From Gloeophyllum trabeum ATCC 11539 (Eukaryota; Basidiomycota; Agaricomycetes; Gloeophyllales; Gloeophyllaceae): a stretch of DNA of 64,000 nt. Location of the stretch: positions 719,612 to 783,611 of the forward strand of contig NW_006920416.1 of NCBI RefSeq assembly GCF_000344685.1. The letters run 5' to 3'. The position numbers and the translations under genes are program-made. The notes under the pieces were generated by a model that saw only the letters and a program-made list of their open reading frames with translations, was not told where the DNA came from and did no database searches. Shown one piece after another: positions 11,119-23,269 of the stretch. Each line of letters begins with the position of its first letter. Position 1 is the stretch's first letter.

Positions 11119-13444
11119 ATGGAGTACGTTGGAAGCACACTCTTTGCCTGGCTGCTACTTGTAGTCCTTGTCGTATACTCACGGTCGCCCTCGTCTCATT
11201 TACCTCCGGGTCCGAAGGGCCTTCCCCTTATTGGTAATATCTTCGACCTGTCATTGAAAGAACTATGGCTCAGCCTCGAAAAATGGGCCAGAGAATACGG
11301 TGAGTGCTGCTCAGTATGCAGGGACAGCTCTTTGTCCTTCTCTGACCGTTCTTCAGGTGACATAGTGTATATACACGTTTTCGGCACGGGGCTGGTTTTC
11401 CTGAACGACGCGGAAGTAGCTGTAGATCTTATGGATAGGAAAGGTAGCATCTACTCCGATCGGCCTCACCTGGTTATGGCGGGCGAACTGTACGTTGCCT
11501 TCCAAATCCTGCCATGTCCATACTGACAAGACCCCGCAGGTGCGGCGGTTACAACATTGTAAGTGCCGCTAGAGGCGTACAAGCGAAATGGCAGGTTCAA
11601 ACGGTATTTAGATGTCCTTCACGGGCTACAATGATCAATTCCGTCGGCAGCGGAGGCTCATGCAGCGCGCGCTGACCCCGCTGGTGATCAAGAACTACCA
11701 CCCTCTCCTCGAGATGGAGACCATCCCTTTCCTAAAGCGCCTCCTCAGCAAGCCCACGAGCTACGTGGATCATATCCGGAGGTAAATCGAGACAGCTGTC
11801 GAATTTTGCTTGTCTCGGTGTCCTAACATTTACCTAGATACGCCGGTACCTTGACGCTCAACGTTATCTACGGACACCAGGTCACGTCGGATGACGACCG
11901 CTGTCTCAAAATCGCGGAAGCTTGCGCGGATGTGCTCGCCAACGACATTGCCGGCGGCGGTTTCCTCTGGCTCGTTGACGTTCTGCCGTTCCGTAAGCAT
12001 CCTACTCTAAAGTATCGACGTGACAGCAGCAGCTAACCCAGTCTAGTGCGGCACTTGCCGATGTGGGCGCCTGGCTCGGGGTTCAAGCACAAGGCGATCA
12101 AGTGGAAAGCGCAGCTTACGGAATTCGCGACCGTGCCTTACGATGAGTTCAAAGAGAATATGGTGAGATAAGCTGTTGACATCGGGTAGTGTGGGGTGGG
12201 TTAACCTGGTGATGCGTAGGCAAACGGAACTGCTAAGACCTGCTATTGCTCCACTCTGGTTGAGGCCGCTGGCAAATCGATCACGGAACAGGACGAGTTT
12301 GATATCAAATACTCTGCAAACACCATGTACTCTGGTGAGTTGCCATGGCTGTACTGCCAATCGCCGCACTAATCTCCACACTTCCTCCTAGCGAGTTTGG
12401 ACACGGTAAGTCCGGATAGATCCCGGGGTAACCCTAGTCGCGGCTTGACGTACTCTGAACTAGACCATTACCGTCGTGACCTCTTTCATGCTATGCATGG
12501 TGTTGAACCCCGAAGTGCGTATCAAGGCGCAGGAAGAGATCGACCGGGTCGTGGGCAAGGACCGGTTACCCAACTTCACCGACCGTCCGAACCTCCCGTA
12601 CATGGAATGCGTCCTGAGCGAAGTCTTCAGATGGACCTCGCCCGTACCGTACGGTGAGTCCCAGGCTGGATAATGGGTATCTCAAGCGGAAGAGTCTTAC
12701 AAGTCCCGCATACCAGCGTTGCCACACCGCCTGATGGAAGACGACACGTACCGCGACTACTTCATTCCCAAGGGCTCATTCGTACGTGAATACTCCCGCA
12801 TGCGGCTTCTCTCTGTTAACCCATCCTTCCCATGATGACAGGTGTTTGCCAATATCTGGTACGTAACCCCGACGATTTACCTTTGCGCTGTCACGCCCCT
12901 GATGCGGCGCTGCGGGGCTATAACAGGAACATGTGCCGCGATGAGCGAATGTACCCGGACGCGCACGCGTTCGTGCCTGAGCGGTTCGCGCAGCCGGCCG
13001 ACGAGGAGACCAAGAAGAAGCGCGACCCCAAGAACTTCGTCTTCGGGTTCGGGCGGCGGTGAGCAAGCGTATCTCGTCTGGCGTGTGTGTGTGCGTGCTC
13101 ACGGGTGTGTTCTGGTCCCCACGCGCAGGCGGTGCCCGGGGATGTACCTGGCGGAGCAGTCGACGTGGCTGCTGATCACGTCGATGCTCGCGGCGCTCGA
13201 CATCCAGAAGGCGGTCGATGAGAAAGGGAACGTCATTGAGCCCGAAGTGCGGTATGAGAATAGCGTCTTCCGGTGAGCGTCGATCCCACAGATTGAGTGT
13301 CCCCGCCTCCCCCTTCTTCCTCTTCCTCCCCCCATGTTACGACGTCCCGCGACTGTGTACTCACCGACGTGCTTTAGGATGCCGGCGCCCTTCAAGATGG
13401 ACATCCGACCGCGGGAGCACGCGCGCAAGCTCATGAACCTGTAA
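11119..13444 (+). CDS. Cytochrome P450 monooxygenase
   Basis: Fourteen exons (first 11119-11299, last 13378-13444) encode about 505 aa, normal for a microsomal fungal P450. The N-terminal membrane anchor ([13 protein letters not shown]) is followed by the proline-rich hinge [13 protein letters not shown]. The I-helix region ends SASLDTT, the K-helix ExxR is EVFR, the PERF-type motif is VPERFAQP, and the haem-binding loop is FGFGRRRCPG with its Cys ligand. All exon phases join, including very short exons (11540-11558, 12392-12405, 12842-12858). It would oxidise a small lipophilic substrate at the ER using a P450 reductase. The organisation resembles basidiomycete CYP64-clan enzymes, but I cannot name the family. 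No terpene or polyketide synthase lies nearby, so no biosynthetic cluster is implied. Confidence 0.93.
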
Positions 13445-16400
13445 CCATCCCCTTTTTTTCTTTTCTTTTCTTCCATCCTTCTCGCCCTTTGGATATTAGG
13501 GAACACACTCGCTCGGACTAATAAGGAATTTTCTGATTACTGCTGGGTTCGCCGGCAGTGCGGTCACAAGACGCCCTTGATACCCCCAAGGGCTGAGGGC
13601 CTTCTTGACGACGACGACGATCATGAGGGAATATCGCACGCACATGGCATGTGCGGATTGAATTGAATAAGGTGTTCCTGGCGTGCTCACTGTGCGCCGA
13701 CGAGGAAGTAAGGATCAACTCATGATCAAAGGTGGGTCGTGGCCTTGGCCTGTCGCAAAGCCAAGTGGATGACGTGCATTTGAGGGCATATATGCAAGTT
13801 GACGCAACCGCGTATTGCTATATGTACGGACGCTTGCAGACGACACTTCCTGATAGCTCCATCTAGTGCTCCTCTGCAAGATGTTCGGATAATTGAATCG
13901 GGGTAACGTAGCATACTGCAGCATAGATTCTGGGGTGTCCATTTCGTTAGTTTGTCAGAACACATGAGTGTCTGATGGGGGCACGACCCTATAGGTAGCT
14001 TGGCAGACCATGTAACACAGACGGGCGGATCGCAGTGACCTATTCTTGCGCTTCTGGGATTTACAGTACGATGCTGGGCGAGCGTTACTCTATCAGGAGG
14101 ACATCCGAGTCTGCGGTATTGCTGGAAAGTGGTGAGGCGCCGACGTTTGGACAGGCAGGTACGTGCCGGTCCCGACAGACAGCTGCAGCCGGCGGGAACG
14201 TAAAGCGAGATGAGGCTATGCCCCCGATCCACGAGCCGCGCTGGGCATCGGCGATAGACTTGCCGATGCATGATGCGCTGCATCCTGAGCCGCGTATGGC
14301 CTTGCAAAGCCCAGAACATAGTGCTCCTCCATTCCCTCGGAACTGGGGACGCTCATCGCAACGACTGAACCGCGCCGATGCACACGAGTTGGAGGTAGCA
14401 TGCGCCGCAACAGCGGAATGTCGAGCAATGAGCACACGGCAGCGAGAATTACGCTGCATCGTGATCTGCATAACCGACGAGCTCCCAAGTGCACAACCTC
14501 CGAAATGGGCATTTCCCGCGTATGTATGCGATGCCGTTCGTGCATATAAGTACGGATCATATGGATGACCAGCATCGCATATATGTAGTGCGTAGCATCG
14601 CACACTCAAGTGTCCCCACGCGCAAGCCCCGTCTGCCCTGCGCGGACGCGGCGACTTCCTAAACCCAGCCGGTAGGAGCAAGATCTGCACTACCCGGACG
14701 CACACACCTTCCAACTCTGATGCCTATAGGACGCGGCGCGCACATCTCATCAAGGACTACGCGCAGAAAATGAAGATTTCCAACCATATGTGATAAGGAT
14801 GGGGCGCGGGACCTAAGGCCTAAGGAGTGGTGCGCGCCGCAGTGGGATGCGGAAAGTCGGGGAGAGGGGGGAGGGTCTGGACGGACGCCCTTATCGTACT
14901 GGGGAGCAGCCGGCTGACGAAGGCGAACACGAGGCATGGGAAGCGAGAATGTCGCGGTTAGGGCCAGAAAGCAAGCATCGAGGACAGTTCGGGATGGTCC
15001 ATCCACAGGAGATGGGGTCCTGGGGACATTCGAACGAACGAACTCGCGTTCCGGTTCTGCTCAGTTCTAGCCTACACCTAATGCCGCAGGAGACAGAACA
15101 TACGTAGATGGTTGATTCGTACTTGCTGGAAGAGCTCCTTCCCCAAAGAGGACTCTGCCGAGGAGAAGGAGTGCAAACGTTGGACCTGGACAAGAAAGCC
15201 CACTAATTCTGCCTTACTCGGGTTAGAGAGGGAGGGCACTAGCCTAGGATAAGATGCATAGGACGCGGCGCACACAGCACGCGAGGAACCACGCGTAGGG
15301 ATACCCCACCACGATCTAGATGCTGTCGGTCTTCTCTTCCACGTAGGACCTGACGAGCGCTGCTCTCCGAGGCGTGCAAGGCCATTGTCGCGACACTCAG
15401 AGTGGGATGAGAGATGAAACCGAGCCCATCAAACGGAACAGTGACACTCCCCGGCGTTGGCACCTCCATCGATACATCCAGCGAGCACAACCCGTGTATC
15501 CAACCAGTTGCACGTTTCTCCAGGGACGCGCGCATCGTGGATGAGTGGCTACATGGAGTCATTCGTATTGGAGACCTCCCGGCCGACGGGGAAGGTTGTA
15601 CGGGAGCCAGTCGGGGCGAGGGCGGTTCGGATATAGCCAGGAAGAACAAGACCACGAATCAACCTCCACTAGCTTCCTTCCGGGGCGGGGCAGTCCGAGA
15701 ACGTATGTGGATGGTTGGTTCGGTGGAGCTGCTACTGCAAGAGGAGATCGCCGAGGCGAGGAAAAGCGAGCAAGACCACTATCAATAGAGCACCAAGGAC
15801 GATCCCGGAGACGGTCCGGAGCGACGATCGCCAAGTGGAGTGTCCGGATACAGTCCTCGATAACACCATCTTGCCCGCCGAGGAGAACGATCTCCTGATT
15901 CTTGCCAAACGATGGACAGAGCAACACCAGCCATAGCAAACAGAGATAGAGGAATACGCGATTGACGCCTGCAGCTCTCCTCCCTTTCGCGGGGCGCAGA
16001 ACATTTTGGTGAATGAGCGGTTGCCGCGAGCGACGATAGATATTCTGGGGTGATCCGCGTTCAAGAGTGCTCCGAGCTTAGGCGACACCAAGACCCAACA
16101 GAAGCGAAGAAGACAATGGGGAAGAGCGAACCGGGCCTTGATTAGAGACCATAACCCCAAGATACGCAAGTGCTTGGTTTGCTCGACTGCGCGATGTTCG
16201 CTTCAGGGACAACACTAACCACTCTCCGCACCAAAAGAGACCGAGGCGTCGCGACAGATACCCTTGATTGATTGGCAGACGCACCAAGCCCCCATCCCGA
16301 CCGCTGGGACTCGCGACGCAGTGAGATGTCCCCGTACTGTACGTCTATTGCACCTCGCTCAGCACCCTGCCCGCAGCGCAATAACTTTCAGGGACGCCAA

Positions 16401-16937
16401 CCAGGAACGCGACTCGCGCGCAAATTTGCTTCCGTTGCTGATGGAGGCAGGAGCCGACGGTGCCCCGCATCGGGAAGCGAGCGTCGCCCCGGGGCCGGGG
16501 GATGTGGATCCAGGTGTTTGTCCATAAAACGAGAGCCCTGCCTCGAGCGAGCGAGACGCAATTGCAACGTGCAGCACACACACATACATACATATAGACA
16601 GACGATCCCGTGTTGATCCTTCTCCGAGTCAGTCGAGATCGATAGGGCGAGTTTTCCTCAGCGCACGGCCCAAAGTCGACAATCAACGCCCAGCAGCCGG
16701 TCGCCGGAGAAACACAAAGCGGGCGAAAAATGCCAGCCCGCGTACGCCCGTCGTGCGCGGTCGGGAGGGTAAGAGATGGCGAGCGATGAGGAGGGCCATG
16801 ACGAGCGTCGGGAGATGCCGCGCCGACGGGGTGCCGAGCCCACCCCGCACTCGCCACCGTACTTAACGGACTTGTAATTTTCGGACCACCAAGCACCCTC
16901 ACCTTAGACAGCGACGGCGACGACGGCAGCAGCGACG
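13445..16937. other. 3.5-kb stretch without a supportable gene
   Basis: It begins with a T-rich 3' flank of the P450. Many frames of 60-200 codons are open on both strands because of base composition, but none shows a family motif, a credible splice pattern or a consistent start. A minus-strand frame ending in a hydrophobic helix (VSGIVLGALLIVVLLAF, near 15750) is the only membrane-like segment. Words such as GACGCGGCG and TGGTTG(A/G)TTCG recur about 530-600 bp apart, hinting at an old decayed duplication. The last 300 bp before 16938 are the presumed promoter of the next gene. Confidence 0.45.
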
Positions 16938-17957
16938 ATGACGACCACAACGACGACGACGACAGCGACGACGCGAACGCGCGGGCTCTCGATCTACTTC
17001 ACCGTCCCACACGGCCCGGATCGCTTCTCGTCCCTCCCCGCCGAGCTCGCGCTGCGCATCCTCGAGCTCGCGCTCGCCACGCACAAACGGCCCCTGCCCG
17101 CACTCGCGCTCATCAGCAAGCGCATCACCGCGCTCGTCGACGTGCTCCTCTACACCGCCGTCACGCTCGCCACCCCGAAATCCATCGCGCTCTTCGCGCG
17201 CACCGCAGCCTCCAAGCCGCCCGCCTTCCTCGCCGCGCACGTCAAGAAGCTCGCGGTGACCTGGACGGGGCCCGCCGACGACAAGTTGGAAGCGGCCATC
17301 GCGCGCATCGCGCGCGCGTGCACGGGCCTGCGCGCGCTCGCCGTCCCGCCGTGCGTGCCCGTGTTCGCCGCGCGCCCGTTCACGCCTGCGCCGCCCGCGC
17401 CGTTCGAGCTCGTGCTCGGCTCGTTCCTCGACCTGCGCCCCGCCGAGCGCGTGCCGGCCTTTTACCTCCCCGCGGGCGCCGCGCCGCCGCCGCCGCAAGC
17501 CAGGAAGCCCCCGGTGAAGACGGAGCACGCGTGGTTCGGCGCGGTGACGCACCTGCGCTTCTGCGAGCCGCCGCCGTTCTATGCCGCGCCGAGCGAGGCG
17601 CTCGCGGCGCTCACGCCGGGTGCGATGCCCGGGCTGACGCACCTCCAGCTTGCGCGGCGGGCGCGGGCGAATGAGGATAATGACCGCGCGTTCGTGGAGG
17701 ACGTGCGCGCGCTCCTTGCCGCGCGGCCCGCGCTGCGGGCGCTCGTGGTGAGCGTGTTTCCGAGCGTGAATACGGTGCCGAAGATGGAGGACGTGACGAG
17801 GTCGTTCATATGGGGGCTGCTGCGGGAGATGAGTATGCAGGACGGGAGGTTGGTGGTGAGGGAGGGGGTGTATGGGGAGTGGACGGAGGGGGTGGAGGGG
17901 GACGCGTTCTGGCGGGGGGTGAGGGAGCAGCAGAGGCGGATGCGGGAAGTGCTTTAG
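16938..17957 (+). CDS. GC-rich F-box-like protein
   Basis: Single-exon 339-aa frame. A Thr-rich N-terminus encoded by an ACG/ACC repeat precedes the F-box-like core FSSLPAELALRILELALATH, then ALISKRITALVDVLLY. The rest is an alanine- and leucine-rich region with LRR-like spacing (VTHLRFCEPP, GLTHLQLARR, LRALVVSVFP). The very high G+C at third positions explains the 359-codon antisense frame, which is not considered real. It is not closely related to the F-box-like pair at 6684 and 37533. The F-box suggests a link to SCF ubiquitin ligases; the substrate is unknown. The start codon is uncertain within the Thr repeat. Confidence 0.8.
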   Translation: MTTTTTTTTATTRTRGLSIYFTVPHGPDRFSSLPAELALRILELALATHKRPLPALALISKRITALVDVLLYTAVTLATPKSIALFARTAASKPPAFLAAHVKKLAVTWTGPADDKLEAAIARIARACTGLRALAVPPCVPVFAARPFTPAPPAPFELVLGSFLDLRPAERVPAFYLPAGAAPPPPQARKPPVKTEHAWFGAVTHLRFCEPPPFYAAPSEALAALTPGAMPGLTHLQLARRARANEDNDRAFVEDVRALLAARPALRALVVSVFPSVNTVPKMEDVTRSFIWGLLREMSMQDGRLVVREGVYGEWTEGVEGDAFWRGVREQQRRMREVL

Positions 17958-18644
17958 AACGCCCTGGTGCGTCCGCATGCGCGGTGGGGGGTCATGAGGC
18001 TGATGGAGCGGCCCCGTGTAGATGCCTGCGTGCTCGGTGCCAGTGCGCCCTATAGACTCGGGCGCTGGTAGTGCCCGTCCGTATAGATTCCCTGGTCTCT
18101 TCTTTCTCTCTTCTCTGACTATAGTTTCCGCTTCTGCGTTTTATTAGACGTCATCCCTTCTCCCGTCTCCCTATTTATTAGATCATGCCTCCTACGGACG
18201 CTTCTCTTGCCTTTCTCATCTATCCCCCGTCCCGCCCCCGCTTGCGTTTGCTTCTAGATGTGCTGTAGGATCCGTGTTTAGAGAGTAGAGTCGCGAGTAC
18301 GTTAGACGGAGGGGAGGAGCCGCCGACTAGATTACATAGACCCCGTATTACCTACCGTATAGCTAGTACATAATCTATTTATTCTCTCGTAGACCCGTGC
18401 GCGGGGGAGGTCAGGCGGTCGTGGTTGTGGCTTAACGCCGCATACAACGCTGTATCGTGACACATGCGTTGGCCATGCGTATGCGTATATGCGTGAGTGT
18501 GTGGATTTGTGGGACTGGCTGATGGTGGCATTCTGCGTCAGGTCGGCCGTTGGATTATGTGTCCTTGATGTACGCATTGGAATATTCCCTACCAGCAGTC
18601 AAGACACAGGGTGGTCTTTTATTCCATCCAAGTGAGTCGACCGT

Positions 18645-19043
18645 GCTTTGAGTTCTGATTTGTTGTCTTCAGGATGACGCCCGCGCAAGCTCAAGTATAG
18701 CATGGCAGTGATCCTGTCGCGGTGTTCCATGGTACTCACTCGGAGTGACTCCAGACATGCGCGCACCCTAGTGAGCACAGGGAGCGATGTATGATAACCC
18801 CCTGCGCGCGGTCCTGCTTACCTTGGTCTGGGCGGTTCAGACACCAAGGACCAGATGTCTTGTATGCAAGTCAGTCGATGGACGTTCTTCAGGATAACGC
18901 CCCGCGCCAGTCTGGCGGGGCAGTGATCTGGTCGCTCGCCCATGGTGCTCGGGGTAAATCCAAACATGCGTGCACCTTGGTGAGCATAGCCTGAGGGGAG
19001 ATTACTTATACGATGGATCCCTGCGCGCGGTTCCCTTCTAGTG
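18645..19043. repeat. Decayed tandem duplication, unit about 220 bp
   Basis: Two neighbouring units share ordered words: CTTCAGGATGACGCCCGCGC (near 18668) against CTTCAGGATAACGCCCCGCG (near 18887), then GGCAGTGATC, CATGGT, ACATGCG, TGAGCA and CCCTGCGCGCGGT. Unit 1 runs about 18645-18825 and unit 2 about 18866-19043. No coding role is seen. Confidence 0.65.
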
Positions 19044-19823
19044 ATGTGGTCTACTCGGCTTACATGCCTTCGTCTGAATATTCCGGCTTGCGCATTGGCC
19101 TAAGCGGGTCAAGCGCGCCGCTTACCGCCTGAGGGGACTTTGCCGGGATCGCACTGAGGAGAGGTAGGGATGTTACCTGAGTGAGTGAATGGTGACATCG
19201 CATCCAAGTCCGCTGAGCACCATCAAAGTCCTCAATGATTTGAACGCGGCCTATGTTTTTCTGAGTGGACTGAGGAGACAGGCATATAGACGTGTGCAGA
19301 CAAATCGATAGCGAATGCGATTGCGACGACAAAACAAGACAAGGCAGAGATTACTACTGGTACAGGTACTACAACAATAGGCAAGACGCGACAGCAAATA
19401 ATCAATCTAATAATCCAAGGATGAACGATAAACCAAGGTGGGTGAGCGAGGGGAACGGGAACTTCAATACAATATTCGCCGGGATTGGCACGGCAAAGGG
19501 GGCGGTAAGGTAAGGGGTCGGGGACGAGAATGCGAAGGGTTGTCCGAGGAAGATGGGAGGTGCGTGTACCGGGGATGGGGATGGGAAGAGTCCGCGGAGG
19601 ATGGTTGGAGGTCTGTCAAAGACCCTGGGAGAGGTGGTCGGATGCGAGGGACTAGAAATATTTACTGGAAGACGAAGAGCGGTGCGGGCGTAAGGAGAGG
19701 ATGCCGAGATGTGGGCATGATTTTAGCTGGCGGGAGAGTACGTGGGCTATAGGTGGGTGACAGGAAGGATTGTCGGTGATCACGACGAAGTGACGACGCA
19801 GGAAGGGAGGATGCCACGAGAGG

Positions 19824-20229
19824 TCATGACAGCTCCTCAAGTGACTCGGGTGTAGGTTCTCTCCGGGAGCTGGAGGTGCATCCGTAGACGCATGTGCTGT
19901 CGGCGCTGTCTTCCCGAGCGACGGGGTCGCTCACGGAAATGGCAGGTTGCCATTCTGGATTTGGAGAGGGCTGCCTTTGCGACCCCTGCGCGACTTCCAA
20001 TTCCGGTGAGCGAGCGACTTGGGTCTCGCCCCGCTTGGTGCACCCATACCTGCATATCCGCCCTTCAAGGTCGACTTCGGCGGGTATGGGGGATGCTGAT
20101 GCGAGGAGGGTAACTTCATGTACAAGGTATGTTAGCCATTGAAAGTCACGGTACGAGGAAGATGATGCGCTCACGGAATGAAAGGATTGTAAAGAGGGTC
20201 AGCAGGAGGAGGCTTGTGTTCGACTGCAT
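19824..20229 (-). CDS. Small secreted protein with two CxYGCT motifs (putative peptide precursor)
   Basis: Two exons, 20229-20175 and 20113-19824, joined by a 61-nt intron (GTGAGC donor), encode 114 aa. The N-terminus MQSNTSLLLLTLFTILSF continues across the junction as a signal peptide ending near ASASPIPA. The mature part has only four cysteines, placed as two copies of one motif: RICRYGCTKR near residues 37-46 and STCVYGCTSSSRR near residues 91-103. Each motif is followed by a dibasic KR or RR, which are Kex2-type processing sites in fungal secreted precursors. A canonical TATA box lies 174 bp upstream of the ATG, supporting a transcribed gene. I do not recognise a named family. It may be an effector-like or hydrophilic secreted protein, or a precursor of short disulphide or cyclic peptides; processing is inferred. 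Confidence 0.68.
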
Positions 20230-20402
20230 AGCGTTGGGATGGGATGGAGAGTAATAGGAGGGGATCTCTAGAGAATTGAGGGATAGATGGATGTACGGAA
20301 GGGGTACGCCAAGGAATGTGAAGGGGAGCTGTTGTTCTGCCTGGTACAAGGGCAGGACACGAGTACTGCTGCGACCGTAGCGACGCCTCACCCCCTCCTC
20401 GT

Positions 20403-20410
20403 TTTATATA
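20403..20410 (-). promoter_or_regulatory. TATA box of the twin-motif secreted protein gene
   Basis: On the minus strand the sequence reads TGTATATAAAAC, a near-perfect TATA box, 174 bp upstream of the ATG at 20229. Position and strand fit that gene and no other nearby frame. Confidence 0.6.
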
Positions 20411-23269
20411 CACCATCCTCATCCGCACCTCCCTACCACATATCAGCGCGCACAATACCACTGCCCGAACCAAGTCGAAAGGAGCGTCCGCGAAAGGAAA
20501 CACACGACTTCGAGCAAAGCAGCCACCGATTACCGCATTTGGGACCACCTTTGTTGTATCGGGGGAAATTGCCTTTTCGGGAACAAACGTAGATGGAGGA
20601 GCAGCCGTTTTGGGCAGGCTCAAAGAGATAGAGAGGGAGGGTCTGGACGCTTGCGTACGTTCGCAGTGGAGATGCGAAGGTAGAGAAGAGAAGATGTGGG
20701 TGTCAGTGGTATATCGACTGCCATCACTATACGGCATCATTGACATACTGGTAGCCTGAACTAGCGGATGGGACTCCCACTGAAGAATCGCCGAAACACG
20801 CCTTTGCGTCGTCATTCAAGGGTTCGTTCAAGGCGTAGAAGACAGGTCTTTAGTGAATTCTTTTTGTGCTTGCTATGGCTTAGGGCATGTCGCTCGACCT
20901 CTCTGGCCTGCTCGCTGTCGTCACTGGACCTCTACGAACCGCCAGTGGACGGGTTGCGACGGCGCTATCCGACTCCTTGATCTTCTCGGGCGCAGAAGCC
21001 TCGAACTGGGCGGGCTTCGCTTGGGAATCCTGATTCCAACACTTGCACTGATTCGGCGCTTTCTATGTCCGAAGGAGGAGCGAACCAATCAGAGACCGCG
21101 ATGTATGCGCGACTGGTTTGCCGGAACTTAGTGCGTACGACGCGCATACACTCTACAAGCTCCTGACCTTTGGAGGACGAACATACTATGAAACTCATTC
21201 TCGTTGACCCGAGGGAGGGGCTGATGATTTCTTGATGATCTCTTGAAACATTTCTATCCCTCATCCACCTGGAGACTGCGGAGGACCGCGTCGCATGCTA
21301 CGGGACCTTGGGCTAGTCTCTCATCCACGATCTCCACCCTCTTTGTAAGCCCTGCGTCAGGTCACCCCTCAGTCAAGGAACTGTAGCGCCCGTGTCCGGA
21401 CTAACCTTATGTAAGACTCACATTTTCTCCGCCGTATTAGCTTGGCTCCCCGGGATCCTTATGGCTCGGGAAATCTGGCCAACAAGGGATTCAACGGCAT
21501 GCTGCCAGGTGAACTCGGTCGACTCTCGGGTCTTCTCTACGCTCTGCAGGATCCCGCTATATCCGTACAACATGTTTCCTTTCAGGTAGGGCGTCGACAT
21601 CCTCTGGTTGAACAGGCGGTGCTTGCGATTATTGCGCTTGGAACGACTACTGACGGGTGACCTTAACCTGTCGACGAGCGCGAGGCTACTTTGACTTATA
21701 CCAAGCTTCGAGCCCTCAGACGGCGCCCAGGTGTGAGTACCACGTGGACGTTTAAATCAGAGACAGAATATCGGCTCCAATCAATGAAAGCAGGACTAAA
21801 TGCAACAAATGTGAACAAGCCGGGGGGGGGGGGGGTAAGATGACTTCGGTTGTAAGCAACACATGCTTTATTTTGAAAGTGATGAGCGAGGGATAGCAAG
21901 GCGGTTTCCAATCAAACTAAACCAGGTGATTGACCGAAATGCTCCGTTTCTAGCGGCTCCTTCCATTCACGGATCGGGGTCAGATTCAGCGGCAGTCGCC
22001 TCAGCCGAGAGAAATTGGGAAACCAAGCGGGGGTGAAAAGGTGCGCAGATTCTTACCTCCGCAAATTTAGTCCTGCAACCGAAGCTGCAAACCTCTTCGG
22101 TCGGGGTGGGAGCGGGAGGCGGGGGGCTCCTTACCGCCAAGGTTTGCTCGGCAGCCTAGGTGGGATTTCAGTACTTACGGGCTATCGAAGACCATGACGT
22201 GCTGTCAACGCTTACCTGGATTGACTCCGAGCCACAGCCGTATTTGCAGATGTCGTCGCTGGGCGCGCGGACTGCTAACACGGCATTGCTCCCTGTCGAC
22301 GAAGAGTGTGATCAGCTACGCCTAATCGCTGGGCTTATCTCCGCTAACCGACGAGAGCCAGGAAGCACGCTACGAGGGCGAAAGTTGTGGTTCGCATTTT
22401 CTTTTTGGCTTTGGGATTGGGGATGGGATCGATGGAATGGGAAGTTGATGGTGTTCCTTCTACATCCAGGACGACCGGTATTTATGCCTCCTGCAGAAGA
22501 ACCAATACGACAAGCAACGACCTGGACATGAGCACGACGTCGCTGTCGGCGCGCCTGTTCGCCTGGATTTTCGCAAGTCTGCAGTCTTTGACATTCCCAA
22601 ATTCAGTTGAGCCTGAGGATCCAACAAGCTGATCCGCGGTGAGTGCGATATTGTGGATTCTCGCATGGACCCACTGGGACGGCACCGACGCTCGCATCGT
22701 TGCGGAGTCACGGCATGAAAGCTGCAGTTTTACGAGCCTCCGTTATGCGACTTCCCAGGCACTGCAATCACTAGGATCGCGGGAGCATCGGTAGGCACGA
22801 AGGGGATGCGGGCCTTCGGAAGTGAGGTATTGACAAGCGCGAGTTTGAACAGACCTGTACCGCAAGTTGATTGGTTTCCTCTCCATTGACGGTCTCCAAT
22901 TGCATTGAAGTAGATAGTAAGTGCAGCAACTTTAGCAGTATATCCTTACGCTGAAGTCCCAGCACCATAAGTACATAGTATGCAAGGTATGCCGTACCTC
23001 GTCTGATGGGGCGGGCGCATCACGAAGCAGCGCTTCAGAGCGATGGCCTGATTACTTCCCGCGAAGTGGAGTAGTGCGGGATGACGGTGCTTCGGTACCG
23101 CCCACCAGAAGAACACGAATTCATGGTAAATGATCAAGACCACTGAGCCATCTCGCAACATCGAAATGGCCGAGTACGAGGCTTCCCAACACGGCCCGCT
23201 CAATCAACGGAATACCCAGGCACAACTACACTGACAGCAGGCAGCGGCCACAGCCTTCCCCTAGATTGT
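20411..23269. other. Intergenic, no intact gene recognised
   Basis: About 2.9 kb with short frames on both strands. Near 20890 a plus-strand stretch reads MSLDLSGLLAVVTG and could be a relic of a short-chain dehydrogenase N-terminus, but the glycine motif is not preserved and no downstream part of the fold follows. A run of 14 G residues lies near 21823-21836. Nothing else was identified. Confidence 0.4.

Noticed and set aside
14035..14714. Long overlapping frames on both strands (177-209 codons)
   Set aside because: No domain or start context; both strands are open because of base composition.
16899..17978. 359-codon minus-strand frame opposite the GC-rich F-box-like gene
   Set aside because: It is Arg/His-rich with no motif, as expected from the complement of a gene with extreme third-position G+C; the plus-strand frame has the F-box.
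20171..20815. 214-codon minus-strand frame upstream of the secreted peptide gene
   Set aside because: It overlaps that gene's promoter and signal peptide exon; the shorter spliced gene has a signal peptide, a TATA box and motif repeats.
20889..21030. Possible short-chain dehydrogenase N-terminus (LLAVVTG)
   Set aside because: The glycine-rich motif is not maintained and neither the Tyr-Lys pair nor later strands are found; too short to call.
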